A stretch of DNA of 21,684 bases from JAVBOV01 sp031550205 (GTDB lineage: Bacteria; Pseudomonadota; Alphaproteobacteria; RF32; CAG-239): positions 1-21,684 of the forward strand of contig JAVBOV010000032.1 of NCBI GenBank assembly GCA_031550205.1, given 5' to 3'. The position numbers and the translations under genes are program-made. Positions 7,021-15,030 of this stretch are shown here, in pieces; position 1 is the first letter of the stretch, and each line of letters starts with the position of its first letter. The notes under the pieces were generated by a model, which was given only the letters and a program-made list of their open reading frames with translations, ran no database searches and was not told the DNA's origin.

Positions 7021-7395
7021 CTAGCTGTTCAAATCTTTTTGCACCTTCGGGTCGCGCAATAGTGCTTCAATTTTTGCCACTTCGGCATATGTCTCATCGA
7101 TTCTGAAATTAATATTCGGCACATATCTCAGCTCGGTTCTCTTCGCAATCTCTTTTCTAAAATGATTGGCGGCCAGCTGTAAACCTTCCAAAACCGGATC
7201 ATTAGCCTCTACCGGGTGTGCAATGAAATAAACATTGCAAATTTTCAAATCCGGCGTAACTCTGGCTTCGGTAATTGTTACCATAGCCTCAATCTCTTCC
7301 AAATTTCTAATTTCGCAGCGTTCAATTAACAGAGCAATAATTTTCTTAATTTCTTGCCCCACCCGCAGTTGTCTTTGTGATACTTCTTTTTCCAT
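7021..7395 (-). CDS. rbfA: 30S ribosome-binding factor A
   Basis: RbfA is a KH-like 16S rRNA maturation and cold-shock factor. The product has the family motifs SQRQLRVGQEIKKIIALLI near the N terminus, TITEARVTPDLKICNVYF in the centre and RTELRYVPNINFRIDETY near the end. The start is taken as the ATG giving MEKEVSQRQ (124 residues) because AAAGG lies 6 nt before it; a TTG two codons earlier would put the ribosome binding site at the start itself. It follows infB after a 23-nt gap and precedes the orphan gene. Confidence 0.95.
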   Translation of the reverse strand: MEKEVSQRQLRVGQEIKKIIALLIERCEIRNLEEIEAMVTITEARVTPDLKICNVYFIAHPVEANDPVLEGLQLAANHFRKEIAKRTELRYVPNINFRIDETYAEVAKIEALLRDPKVQKDLNS

Positions 7396-7418
7396 TTTCA
7401 ACCTTTAGTTCGTCATTC

Positions 7419-9866
7419 TTATTTGGCAAGCTCTCTGGAAATAGACTCTATCTCATAGCACTCGATATAATCTCCATCCTTAATATCGCTGTAATTCTCA
7501 AAGCTCATGCCGCACTCATAACCTTCCTTAACCTCTTTAACATCGTCTTTTTCACGTTTAAGCTGTCCTAAAGAACCGTCATGAATCACCACATTGTCGC
7601 GCAGCAGGCGAACTTTGGCGCCGCGTTTGACAAAGCCCTCAGTAACCATACATCCGGCCACTTTGCCGACACCGGTAATATTAAATACCTTGCGAATTTC
7701 GGCATAACCGATAATCTTTTCGCGAAGTTCCGGAGAAAGCATTCCCTCCAAGCCCTTCTTAACATCATCCGCCACATCATAGATAATTGAATAGTAGCGA
7801 ATATCCACACCGTCGCGGCGCGCCATGTCGCGTGCCAACGGATTCGCACGCACGTTAAAGCCTATAATAAACGCATGAGATGCTTTGGCCAAAGAAATAT
7901 CCGATTCTGAAATCGGTCCGACTGCCGAATGCAGCACCTGCACGCCAACTTCGTCATTGGAAAGTTTTTTAATCACGCCTTCAATTGCCTCAATCGAGCC
8001 CTGAACGTCGGCCTTAATAATCACCGGAAGGTGCTTAACTTCACCGGACTTAATCTTATCAAGCATTTGCTCCATCGCCGATTTTGCCGATTTAACCAGT
8101 TTGGCTTCTCTTTCTTTTCTAATGCGGTATCCGGTAACTTCCTTGGCTTGGTTTTCATCATGAACCACGGTCAAATCATCGCCGGCGGAAGGCGTTCCCT
8201 GCAAGCCTAAAACCTCAACCGGACGAGACGGTTCCGCCTCAAAAACCTTTTGGCCAAGCTCATTAAACATTGCGCGGACTCTGCCCCATTCTTTGCCGGC
8301 AATAATAATATCGCCGATTTTCAAGGTTCCTTTTTGCACCAAAACCGTAGCCACCGAACCGCGGCCTTTTTCCATTTTGGCCTCAACCACCGTACCTTCG
8401 GCGGCACGGTTCGGATTCGCTTTCAAATCCAAAATTTCAGCCTGCAGCAAAATCGCTTCCACCAGTTTTTCAATATTCATGCGCTTCTTGGCAGAAACTT
8501 CGGCAAATAGAACCTGTCCGCCCATATCTTCGGTCGCAATTCCATGGTTAAGAAGTGTTGTCTTAACCTTCATAGGGTCTGCGCCCGGCAAATCAATCTT
8601 ATTAATTGCCACCACAATCGGAACCTCGGCGGCCTGTGCATGACGAATAGCCTCAACCGTCTGCGGCATAATGCCGTCATTGGCAGCCACCACCAAAACC
8701 ACAATATCCGTAACCTTAGCGCCGCGCGCTCTCATCTCTGAAAACGCTTCGTGACCGGGCGTATCAATAAACGTAATCTTGTCACCGGTTGAAACCTTAA
8801 TCTGATATGCGCCGATATGCTGCGTAATGCCGCCGGCCTCGCGGGCCGCAACGTTTGTTTCACGCAAAGCATCAAGCAAAGAGGTCTTGCCGTGGTCTAC
8901 GTGACCCATCACTGTCACTACCGGAGCTCTCGGCAGCAGCTGCTCGGCCGTATCCTCGGCCCCGCTCAAACCGATCTCCACGTCGCTCTCGGCCACGCGC
9001 TTAAACTTATGTCCCAGTTCTTCCACCACAATTTGCGCCGTATCGGCATCAATCGGCTGGTTAATGGTCGCCATCACGCCAAGAGACATCAGCTTCTTAA
9101 TCACATCGGCAGATTTTTCCGCCATACGGTTCGCCAGCTCCTGCACGGTAATAATTTCCGGAATAACAACTTCCTTAACAATTTTTTCCTGCGGCTGCTG
9201 AACCTGAACCATCTTAGGCTGCTTCTTTTTAAACTTGCGTCTGAAGCCGCCGCCAAAATCGTCTTCATCATCCCCGCTCGCCACATTGTGAATATTAAAC
9301 TTGCCGCCGCGCTTTTGGGTCTCAAAGCTTCTTTTCATAATTTTTTTGCGCTCTTGTTCAAAGGTCTCTTCTTTGCTCAAAGGCTTTACTTCTTCCTTCT
9401 TAAATTTCTTTGCAGACGCCTCAGAAGCTTCATCATCTTCCTCGTCATTATATTCTTTGATTTTCTTAGGCTTAAAAGAAGACGCCTCTTCCGCCTTAAT
9501 AGCTGCGGCTGAAGCATCGGCTTTCTTTTGTTTTTCTTCCTCAATCTGTTTGGCTTTTTCCTCCGCCTTTTGCTTTGCTTCCTGCTCTTTTTGCTTTTCG
9601 CGCTGAACTTGTTTTTCTTCCTCAATCTGCTTGCGCTTGGCATCATGCTCTTTAGCCTCGGAAATAAGCTTTAGCTTGGCTGCGGTGGCTTCGTCAATCT
9701 CCACCTTCGGTGCAGAAACTCCCTCCGAAGCAACAACTCTTTTTTTGCGCACCTCAACCTGCACAACCTTTTTGCCTTCTCCGGCCTGAGGCTTGGCGCC
9801 CACCCCTTTAAGGGTGAGGGTCTTTCCTGATAATGTTAATTTGTTTTTTGCATTATCTTCAGTCAT
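7419..9866 (-). CDS. infB: translation initiation factor IF-2
   Basis: GTPase that brings initiator tRNA to the 30S subunit and promotes subunit joining. The 815 residues include an IF2-associated N-terminal segment (LTLSGKTLTLKG at 10-21), a Lys/Glu/Ala-rich coiled-coil stretch at about 60-180, an IF2_N domain near 230-295, and the G domain with G1 GHVDHGKT at 321-328, G3 DTPGHEAF and G4 NKID at 422-425. Domains II-IV follow to the C terminus. The ATG begins 2 nt after the ylxR stop and its GGAG lies inside the last ylxR codons, so translation is coupled. Length and layout are normal for the family. Confidence 0.98.
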   Translation of the reverse strand: MTEDNAKNKLTLSGKTLTLKGVGAKPQAGEGKKVVQVEVRKKRVVASEGVSAPKVEIDEATAAKLKLISEAKEHDAKRKQIEEEKQVQREKQKEQEAKQKAEEKAKQIEEEKQKKADASAAAIKAEEASSFKPKKIKEYNDEEDDEASEASAKKFKKEEVKPLSKEETFEQERKKIMKRSFETQKRGGKFNIHNVASGDDEDDFGGGFRRKFKKKQPKMVQVQQPQEKIVKEVVIPEIITVQELANRMAEKSADVIKKLMSLGVMATINQPIDADTAQIVVEELGHKFKRVAESDVEIGLSGAEDTAEQLLPRAPVVTVMGHVDHGKTSLLDALRETNVAAREAGGITQHIGAYQIKVSTGDKITFIDTPGHEAFSEMRARGAKVTDIVVLVVAANDGIMPQTVEAIRHAQAAEVPIVVAINKIDLPGADPMKVKTTLLNHGIATEDMGGQVLFAEVSAKKRMNIEKLVEAILLQAEILDLKANPNRAAEGTVVEAKMEKGRGSVATVLVQKGTLKIGDIIIAGKEWGRVRAMFNELGQKVFEAEPSRPVEVLGLQGTPSAGDDLTVVHDENQAKEVTGYRIRKEREAKLVKSAKSAMEQMLDKIKSGEVKHLPVIIKADVQGSIEAIEGVIKKLSNDEVGVQVLHSAVGPISESDISLAKASHAFIIGFNVRANPLARDMARRDGVDIRYYSIIYDVADDVKKGLEGMLSPELREKIIGYAEIRKVFNITGVGKVAGCMVTEGFVKRGAKVRLLRDNVVIHDGSLGQLKREKDDVKEVKEGYECGMSFENYSDIKDGDYIECYEIESISRELAK

Positions 9867-9868
9867 TA

Positions 9869-10450
9869 TTACTTATTCTCCGTTTTATAAAAATTCTCTA
9901 TTCTCAAAAAGTCCGAATACGCCTTATCCGCCATATCGCTTTTCACAAAAGCCGAATGCACCGCATTTATCTTGCCAAGCGCCTCATCAGTTGTTTTTGT
10001 ATCATACAAAGCAAAAACTTTCAAACCTTTCGCAGCACTCAGCATCTTTTCATGCCCGTCAGCTCCGGCATCGGTCGCTTCCAACAAAAATAATATCTTG
10101 CCTTTTCTCAGAGCCTCAATAATCTTATCAAAACCCCCAAGCATCACTCCGGCCTTTCTGGCCAGATTAACTGACTCCAAACCGGTTTTTCTTAAAATCT
10201 CTCCGGTTAAGTTTGCCAGTCCGCTTTCCGCTTTTGCCTTTTGTTTAAACGCTTTGGTAAACAAATTTTTGGCAACTGCCTGCTCCAAAAGAGCTTTTGA
10301 ACAAGAAACATAAACGCCTTTTCCCGGCAGCTTTTTTTTCAAATCCGGAACCACATTGCCGTCCGGAGTTAAGGTAAAGCGCAATAAATCTTCTTTCGGC
10401 TTTACCTCTCCGCTGACAATGCATTTACGTTCTGTTTCCTGTTCTTTCAA
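9869..10450 (-). CDS. ylxR: YlxR (DUF448) RNA-binding protein with L7Ae-like second half
   Basis: The first about 80 residues are a YlxR domain (ERKCIVSGEVKPKEDLLRF, then the LPGKGVYVSCSKALLEQA segment). The second part, about 90-185, resembles the L7Ae/L30e fold (ESVNLARKAGVMLGGFDKI, GKILFLLEATDAGADG). This two-part form of about 190-240 residues between nusA and infB is typical of alphaproteobacteria. YlxR proteins bind RNA and, in some species, RNase P; the role here is not known. The start is TTG: no ATG lies nearby, and AGGAG precedes it by 6 nt. It is separated from nusA by the 88-nt gap that holds repeat copy 4. Confidence 0.9.
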   Translation of the reverse strand: MKEQETERKCIVSGEVKPKEDLLRFTLTPDGNVVPDLKKKLPGKGVYVSCSKALLEQAVAKNLFTKAFKQKAKAESGLANLTGEILRKTGLESVNLARKAGVMLGGFDKIIEALRKGKILFLLEATDAGADGHEKMLSAAKGLKVFALYDTKTTDEALGKINAVHSAFVKSDMADKAYSDFLRIENFYKTENK

Positions 10451-10464
10451 CTTCCTCTCCTAAA

Positions 10465-10538
10465 AAGGATTTTAGTGTACACTTTAGTACATGAATTTTT
10501 CTTATCCTTGAAAAATCTGTATTAGTTGGCCAATAAAA
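10465..10538 (-). repeat. 3'-UTR hairpin element, copy 4 (nusA-ylxR gap)
   Basis: AAGGA (10465-10469) pairs with TCCTT (about 10505-10509) around the core with AGTGTACACT and GTACAT. The left A/T arm is shorter than in copies 2 and 5. The segment next to the nusA stop (minus strand, TTGGCCAACTAATACAG) matches copy 2 closely. It fills nearly the whole gap between nusA and ylxR. Confidence 0.85.
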
Positions 10539-12059
10539 TCATTTTTCCTCTGCATCAAACCAGTGTTGTCTGGCTGCCATAATGATTCTGTTTGCTTCAA
10601 CTTCAGACACAGTGTTAGCGCCCAAAATTTCCACCAGCTCATCATTAGCCAAATCAGCCAAATCATCCAGAGTCTTAATGTTGTTTTTAGCCAAAGCCAA
10701 AATCATATCCTGATCCAAACCGGCAATGGTCTTAATCTTTTCATCAATTCCCAAATCTTTGCTCTGCTTTGCAAATTCCTTGTCTCTCTTTGCCACAAAG
10801 TCTTTGGCACGGTCTTGCAGTTCTTTGGCCACATCTTCATCAAAACCTTCAATCTCTGAAAGCTCGGTCAAAGGCACTCCGGCAACTTCGTCAACCGTAG
10901 AAAAGCCTTCGGCAATCAAAAGATGGGCAATCATCTCATCCACGTCCAAAGCTTCCATAAAGCGCTGTGAACGAACCTTGTTTTCATTAGCGCGTCTTTC
11001 CTGCTCTTGGTCTTCAGTCAACACGTCAATATCGCAGCCGATTAATTGAGAAGCCAGCTTAACATTCTGACCGCGGCGGCCGATGGCAATTGAAAATTGC
11101 TCTTGCGGAACCACCACTTCAATTCTGCCCTGCTCTTCATCCAAAACCACCTTTGAAACTTCAGCCGGAGCCAAAGCGCTGACAATATATTGAGCCTTGT
11201 CTTCAGAATATGGAACAATATCAATCTTCTCACCTTGCAGCTCGGTCACCACCGCCTGCACGCGAATACCGCGCAAGCCGACGCAGGCGCCAACCGGGTC
11301 AACGGTCATATCTTCGGTCTTAACCGCAATTTTGGCCTTAGAACCCGGGTCGCGGGCCACGGCCACAATCTGCACAATGCCGTCATAAATTTCCGGCACT
11401 TCGGAAGTGAACAATTTTTCCATAAATTCCGGACAAGTGCGTGATAAGAAAATCTGCGGCCCCTTGTTTTCGCGACGGACATCCAAAACATATGCTCTGA
11501 CGCGGTCACCGTTTTTAAACTTCTCACGGGGAATAATCTCATCTCTCTTCAAAACGGCCTCGGCCTTGCCAATGTCCAAAACCACATTGCCAAACTCAAT
11601 TCTTTTAATCACGCCGTTAACAATGGTGCCGATTTTTTCTTTATATTCGTCAAACTGCTTATTGCGCTCGGCTTCTCTAACCTTTTGCGTAATCACCTGC
11701 TTAGCGGTTTGCGCGGCAATGCGGCCAAAATCTATCGGAGGAAGAGCGTCAATAATAAACTCGCCGACTTTAATTTCTTTATTATAAGCCTTTGCTTCTT
11801 TCAATGTCAGCTGGGCAGCTTCCTGCTCGGGGTCAATTTCATCAACCACCAAACGATAACGAGCCAAAGAAATTGCGCCGCTTTTACGGTCAATTGCAGC
11901 CCTGATATCATGCTCAAAACCATACTTGGAACGTCCGGCTTTCTGAATAGCCACTTCCATAGCCACAAAAACATCTTCGCGTTCAATATTCTTTTCTCTG
12001 GCAACGGTATCTGCAACCAGAATAATCTCGGGTCTTGGCATAGTTTCAAAGTTTTCCAT
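10539..12059 (-). CDS. nusA: transcription termination/antitermination protein NusA
   Basis: NusA binds RNA polymerase and nascent RNA, affecting pausing, termination and antitermination. The 506-residue product has the N-terminal polymerase-binding domain (IILVADTVAREKNIEREDVF near the start), an S1 domain at about 130-195 (GVIKRIEFGNVVLDIGKAEA), two KH domains (GACVGLRGIRVQAVV and AIGRRGQNVKLAS) and two acidic helix-hairpin-helix-like C-terminal repeats. The start is set at the ATG giving MENFETMPRPE because AGAGGA lies 6 nt upstream; a reading 11 codons longer would begin inside rimP. One nucleotide separates the rimP stop from this ATG. Confidence 0.97.
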   Translation of the reverse strand: MENFETMPRPEIILVADTVAREKNIEREDVFVAMEVAIQKAGRSKYGFEHDIRAAIDRKSGAISLARYRLVVDEIDPEQEAAQLTLKEAKAYNKEIKVGEFIIDALPPIDFGRIAAQTAKQVITQKVREAERNKQFDEYKEKIGTIVNGVIKRIEFGNVVLDIGKAEAVLKRDEIIPREKFKNGDRVRAYVLDVRRENKGPQIFLSRTCPEFMEKLFTSEVPEIYDGIVQIVAVARDPGSKAKIAVKTEDMTVDPVGACVGLRGIRVQAVVTELQGEKIDIVPYSEDKAQYIVSALAPAEVSKVVLDEEQGRIEVVVPQEQFSIAIGRRGQNVKLASQLIGCDIDVLTEDQEQERRANENKVRSQRFMEALDVDEMIAHLLIAEGFSTVDEVAGVPLTELSEIEGFDEDVAKELQDRAKDFVAKRDKEFAKQSKDLGIDEKIKTIAGLDQDMILALAKNNIKTLDDLADLANDELVEILGANTVSEVEANRIIMAARQHWFDAEEK

Positions 12060-12060
12060 T

Positions 12061-12546
12061 TTATTCCTCTTCAAGTTGTTCTTCTGAGGCAAGGCTCAAA
12101 AGTTCGTCATTTAACACTAGTTTTGCTTTGGTAATATTTTCAAAAGGGATAACATATTCCACCCCTTCCATGTTTATAGTAATATTTGAAGCTTCCGCCC
12201 TAACAATTTTGCCCTTAAAACGCTTGCGTTCTTCAACGGCAACATTGGTCTCAACCTTGGCTTCCAAATCCAAAAACCTCTCAAAGTGAGACGGCTTGGT
12301 CAAAGGCCTGTCAAGCCCCGGAGAGCTGACCTCTAAGGTATATTTATCTTCAATCGGGTCTTTTTCATCAAACACGGCAGATAAAGCGCGGCTGACCTTG
12401 GCACAATCATCAACAATAATGTTGCTTCCATCCATTCGGTCAATCATAATCTGCAGCGTCTGGCCGATAGTCATCACCCTCACCAGCTCGTATCCCAGGC
12501 CGGAAACCACCGGTTCAATCAAATCTTCTAAAGGATGCTTTTGCAT
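12061..12546 (-). CDS. rimP: ribosome maturation factor RimP
   Basis: RimP assists 30S subunit assembly. The 161-residue product from the chosen ATG (MQKHPLEDLIEPVVSGLGYE) has the core motifs VDDCAKVSRALSAVFDEKDP and YTLEVSSPGLDRPLTKPSHF, followed by the SH3-like C-terminal domain. A longer frame (190 residues) is open upstream but runs through the leader hairpin and lacks RimP similarity; AAGGA at 7 nt before this ATG settles the start. It heads the operon and its 3' end nearly touches nusA. Confidence 0.96.
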   Translation of the reverse strand: MQKHPLEDLIEPVVSGLGYELVRVMTIGQTLQIMIDRMDGSNIIVDDCAKVSRALSAVFDEKDPIEDKYTLEVSSPGLDRPLTKPSHFERFLDLEAKVETNVAVEERKRFKGKIVRAEASNITINMEGVEYVIPFENITKAKLVLNDELLSLASEEQLEEE

Positions 12547-12567
12547 TCCATCTTCCTTTTTGGTATT

Positions 12568-12598
12568 AAAAAGAGCGGAAGTCTTTCGACTTCCACCC
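12568..12598 (-). promoter_or_regulatory. attenuator-like hairpin in the rimP-nusA leader
   Basis: On the minus strand GGGTGGAAGTC pairs with GACTTCCGCTC (11 positions, two G-U) around a GAAA tetraloop and is followed directly by five T residues. It lies between the proposed promoter and the rimP ribosome binding site, so it has the shape and position of a transcription attenuator. No alternative antiterminator pairing was established. Confidence 0.7.
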
Positions 12599-12621
12599 GA
12601 ATAATTCAGAATGTTGCCTTC

Positions 12622-12649
12622 CTTATACATCAAAAAAAATAAATTGCAA
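12622..12649 (-). promoter_or_regulatory. promoter for the rimP-nusA-infB operon
   Basis: Minus-strand TTGCAA (-35, 12644-12649) and TATAAG (-10, 12622-12627) are separated by 16 nt. Transcription would begin near 12614 and give a leader of about 70 nt that contains the hairpin at 12568-12598. Confidence 0.5.
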
Positions 12650-12678
12650 TAGTTTTTAATTTATGCCTAAATAGTTTT

Positions 12679-13476
12679 ATGAAATTTATAAAAAAACTTT
12701 TTAGCATTGCCTTTTTTGTTTACGCCTGCATTTTGCTGGGCATGTTTTTGTTTCAAAAACCTCTGGTTTACCCCGGCGCCTACCACTTCAAAACCACCAT
12801 GGAAAACTCCAAAACACAAAGCGTTGATTTATCTGCCGCAGACGGCACGGTTATCCAAATTGTCAAAATGAAAAACGATAAAAAAAACGATAAGGCCATT
12901 TTAATTTTTCACGGCAACAATGACCTGGCAACAAACAAAATAAACGATATCAACCCTAATCTGGGCTGGGACATTTTCGCCGTCGAGTTCCGCGGTTTTG
13001 GCAAAAACCAAGGCACCCCGAGTGAAGAAGGTTTTTTAGAAGATGCCAAAACCGCTTTGGGTTATTTGCAACACCAAGGATATAAAAAAATAGTCTATTA
13101 TGGTCATTCCTTGGGCACCGGCACCGCCGTTGATTTGTGCAGAGTTTATAAACCTACCGCCTTAATCCTGGATGCTCCGTTCACATCCTTAGCCGACACC
13201 GCCGCCGAACACTACCCATTTTTGCCAAAGTTCATCATAAAATTTTTGCTGCTTGATGAATATGATTCTAAAGCAACTCTCTCAAGCATAAAATTAGACA
13301 ACCTCTTAATCATGCACGGCCAGGCCGACAACGTAATAAACTACCAAGAAAGCGTAGAGCTTTTCAAATCCGCCCAAGCCAAAAACAAAACCCTAAAACT
13401 CTACCCCGCCGCCAACCACAACAACAACAGCATCTACAATAAACAAGATTTAAAAACATTTTTAGATAATTTATAA
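12679..13476 (+). CDS. membrane-anchored alpha/beta hydrolase (BEM46/ABHD13-like)
   Basis: Predicted serine hydrolase of unknown substrate. The 265 residues begin with a basic and hydrophobic segment (residues 1-25) that looks like an uncleaved membrane anchor, followed by the hydrolase fold. ILIFHGN gives the oxyanion region, GHSLG places the nucleophile at Ser144, and the rest of the triad fits Asp217 (HGQADNV) and His247 (AANHNN). The catalytic domain would face the periplasm if the anchor is N-in. No Shine-Dalgarno is visible before the ATG. It is divergent from rimP and alone on its strand; a palindromic repeat follows 15 nt after the stop. Confidence 0.9.
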   Translation: MKFIKKLFSIAFFVYACILLGMFLFQKPLVYPGAYHFKTTMENSKTQSVDLSAADGTVIQIVKMKNDKKNDKAILIFHGNNDLATNKINDINPNLGWDIFAVEFRGFGKNQGTPSEEGFLEDAKTALGYLQHQGYKKIVYYGHSLGTGTAVDLCRVYKPTALILDAPFTSLADTAAEHYPFLPKFIIKFLLLDEYDSKATLSSIKLDNLLIMHGQADNVINYQESVELFKSAQAKNKTLKLYPAANHNNNSIYNKQDLKTFLDNL

Positions 13477-13491
13477 AGCAACCCCATCCTT

Positions 13492-13574
13492 GTCATTCCG
13501 GAAAAATTTTACAATTTTTCTCTGTCGAGCACCGCGAGCAGAGGCAAAAAATTGTAAAATTTTATCCGGAATCC
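13492..13574. repeat. GTCATTCCGG...CCGGAATCC palindromic repeat
   Basis: A nearly symmetrical element. AAAATTTTACAATTTTT on the left and AAAAAATTGTAAAATTTT on the right form a long A/T stem, with an inner stem CTCTG...CAGAG near a CGCGAG loop and outer CCGGA/TCCGG ends. The termini GTCATTCCGG and CCGGAATCC belong to a widespread type of bacterial intergenic palindrome. It separates the convergent hydrolase and NUDIX genes and might also act as a terminator. Confidence 0.8.
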
Positions 13575-13578
13575 AGAA

Positions 13579-14106
13579 CTAAAAAGCCTTATCCAAAAAT
13601 TCAAACAGCCGCCTATATTCTTCCTCATGCTGCAAAATTCCCTCCGCCTTTTCTTCAACCATTCTTTGCAAAACTTTATAAGGAATATATTTAACTTCAG
13701 CCACTTCATCGTCTTCAAAAACATACTGACTGACAGGTAAATCCAGTTTAACCAAATATACTTCCGCAAACTCTCTGTTTTTAGGATTCTTATTTTGCTT
13801 CACAGTAAAAAGATGCTTAAACTGCTCCTTATCTGCACTAACTCCAAGCTCTTCTTTCAACTCCCTCACTGCGCCTTCTAAAACACTTTCTCCCGCTGAG
13901 ATATGACCCGCCGCCGAAATATCCCACATATTCGGATGCGTCGGCTTATTCGGGCTTCTTCGCTGAAGCAACAGTTCATTCTTACTGTTTATAATCCATA
14001 TATGCGCAGTCTTGTGCCACTCTCCGTCAGCATGAGCTTGCTTTTTCTCTTTAACTCTGCCTGTCGGATTTCCATTTTCATCAAATATATCCAAAATTTC
14101 TTCCAC
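13579..14106 (-). CDS. NUDIX hydrolase (YfcD / isopentenyl-diphosphate isomerase-like)
   Basis: Predicted nucleotide-diphosphate-type hydrolase. The complete Nudix box is present, from Gly67 (GHISAGE) through Arg81 and Glu82 (RELKEELGV) to Val89, giving the metal-binding glutamates. The N-terminal part (ILDIFDENGNPTGRVKEKKQ, then GEWHKTAHIWIIN) is typical of the YfcD/IDI-like branch, whose substrates are mostly unproven. The start codon is GTG: AAGGAG lies 6-7 nt upstream inside the end of the HD gene, whose TAA ends directly before the GTG, so the two are translationally coupled. The 175-residue length is normal. Confidence 0.92.
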   Translation of the reverse strand: MEEILDIFDENGNPTGRVKEKKQAHADGEWHKTAHIWIINSKNELLLQRRSPNKPTHPNMWDISAAGHISAGESVLEGAVRELKEELGVSADKEQFKHLFTVKQNKNPKNREFAEVYLVKLDLPVSQYVFEDDEVAEVKYIPYKVLQRMVEEKAEGILQHEEEYRRLFEFLDKAF

Positions 14107-14736
14107 TTAAATCTCCTTAAACAAATCATAAATATCGCCGTTTATTTTCTTATCAAAATATTCCTTCAACTCCAGCCTCGGCTCAAAAAGATCTTTCAAA
14201 AGCTCGGGCGTCACTTCAATCTTGTTTCTTTCAACATACTCCCGTTTTCTCTCTTCAAAAGTCACTATTCCGTCTTTACTTGCCAAACTGTCCGCCAGCT
14301 GAATTAACAAATCCTCATCTCTAACCGCGGTGTTTTTTGCATAATCAACCACAAAATCATAATCTTTTTTATTCTCAAAAAACATCTTTGAACATTTTTC
14401 AAAAGGCAGAACTTTGTTCCAAGGAAACATATGCAGCAAACAAGCCCGCGCCGCATCTTCATCTCTATCTTTCAACATTTCATAGCCGAGAATTCCGTGA
14501 AACCTGCCTGTTCTCTCTTCCATTTTTGCAATATCATGCAAAAGCGCCGCCACATAAACCCTGTCCGCATCCATCTCTTTTATCTTAAGCGCAATCGCCT
14601 TTGCCGCATCTGCCACACCAAAAACATGGTTCCCGTACAAATACCAAGTATCCTCCGCCCGCCCCAAAGCAATCTCTTTTCGCTTCAAGGCCTCAACCAT
14701 ATCTCTAGCTTCCTGAACACTAATATGTTTTCTCAT
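14107..14736 (-). CDS. HD-domain protein, likely metal-dependent phosphohydrolase
   Basis: The 209-residue protein has an HD-type metal site: His37 (GNHVFGV), His67-Asp68 in AALLHDIAK, and Asp149 in LIQLADSLAS. HD-superfamily enzymes hydrolyse phosphate esters such as nucleotides; the substrate here is unknown. The start is the ATG giving MRKHISVQEA, with AAGGA 6 nt upstream; a TTG directly before it is less likely. A run of nine G preceded by ten A (minus-strand sense) abuts the ribosome binding site, which could make expression sensitive to slippage. The downstream NUDIX gene is coupled to it, suggesting joint action in nucleotide or phosphate metabolism. Confidence 0.88.
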   Translation of the reverse strand: MRKHISVQEARDMVEALKRKEIALGRAEDTWYLYGNHVFGVADAAKAIALKIKEMDADRVYVAALLHDIAKMEERTGRFHGILGYEMLKDRDEDAARACLLHMFPWNKVLPFEKCSKMFFENKKDYDFVVDYAKNTAVRDEDLLIQLADSLASKDGIVTFEERKREYVERNKIEVTPELLKDLFEPRLELKEYFDKKINGDIYDLFKEI

Positions 14737-14747
14737 CAAATTTCCTT

Positions 14748-14766
14748 CCCCCCCCCTTTTTTTTTT
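14748..14766 (-). repeat. A10-G9 homopolymer tract upstream of the HD gene
   Basis: The plus strand reads nine C then ten T; on the minus strand ten A are followed by nine G, then AAGGA and the HD-gene ATG 11 nt past the tract. It is the longest mononucleotide tract I noticed in the window. Confidence 0.85.
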
Positions 14767-14783
14767 CTTTCCTGCCTTAGGAA

Positions 14784-14936
14784 AAGTATTTAGACTTTGT
14801 TAGCGTAGTCTTGCGTCCTTTGGCTCGCAGCGTGGTTTGCCGACTTATAAAGTAAGACACTCAAAGAACAATAAGACGCTAAGGCAAACCGTTAGCGTAG
14901 AGAGCAAGATGGAGCTCACAAAGTCTTAATGCTTTT
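14784..14936. repeat. imperfect inverted repeat of about 150 nt in the HD-lptG spacer
   Basis: AAAGTATTTAGACTTTGT on the left matches the complement of ACAAAGTCTTAATGCTTT on the right, and GGTTTGCC (14834-14841) pairs with GGCAAACC (14883-14890). Between these the arms share shorter blocks (TCTTGC / GCAAGA). It looks like a decayed mobile palindrome. The whole spacer 14767-15127 has no credible gene and is made of repeats. Confidence 0.6.
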
Positions 14937-14956
14937 ACTCATGCAGGAGCCTTTTG

Positions 14957-14980
14957 GTTACTTTTGGGCTCAAAAGTAAC
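14957..14980. repeat. perfect hairpin GTTACTTTTG / CAAAAGTAAC
   Basis: A perfect 10-bp stem with a GGCT loop, flanked by CATGCAGG at 14940-14947 and again shortly after the stem. It is a separate small palindrome in the spacer and has no T tract, so it is not called a terminator. Confidence 0.7.
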
Positions 14981-15030
14981 AAAGCCCCATGCAGGTAATA
15001 GGCTCGAAAAAAGATTCAGATGAATTTGCC

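Noticed and set aside
8817..9512. 231-codon plus-strand open frame inside infB
   Set aside because: It is antisense to the IF-2 coding region; its Leu/Arg/Asn-rich product mirrors the Lys/Glu-rich coil on the other strand.
10465..10538. Repeat copy 4 as a plain intrinsic terminator after nusA
   Set aside because: It lacks a GC-rich stem followed by a clean T run, and stopping here would cut off ylxR position logic: the gene order is nusA then ylxR then infB on one transcript.
12547..12633. N-terminal extension of RimP by 29 residues
   Set aside because: The extension would be encoded by the leader hairpin, shows no RimP similarity, and the ribosome binding site lies before the inner ATG.
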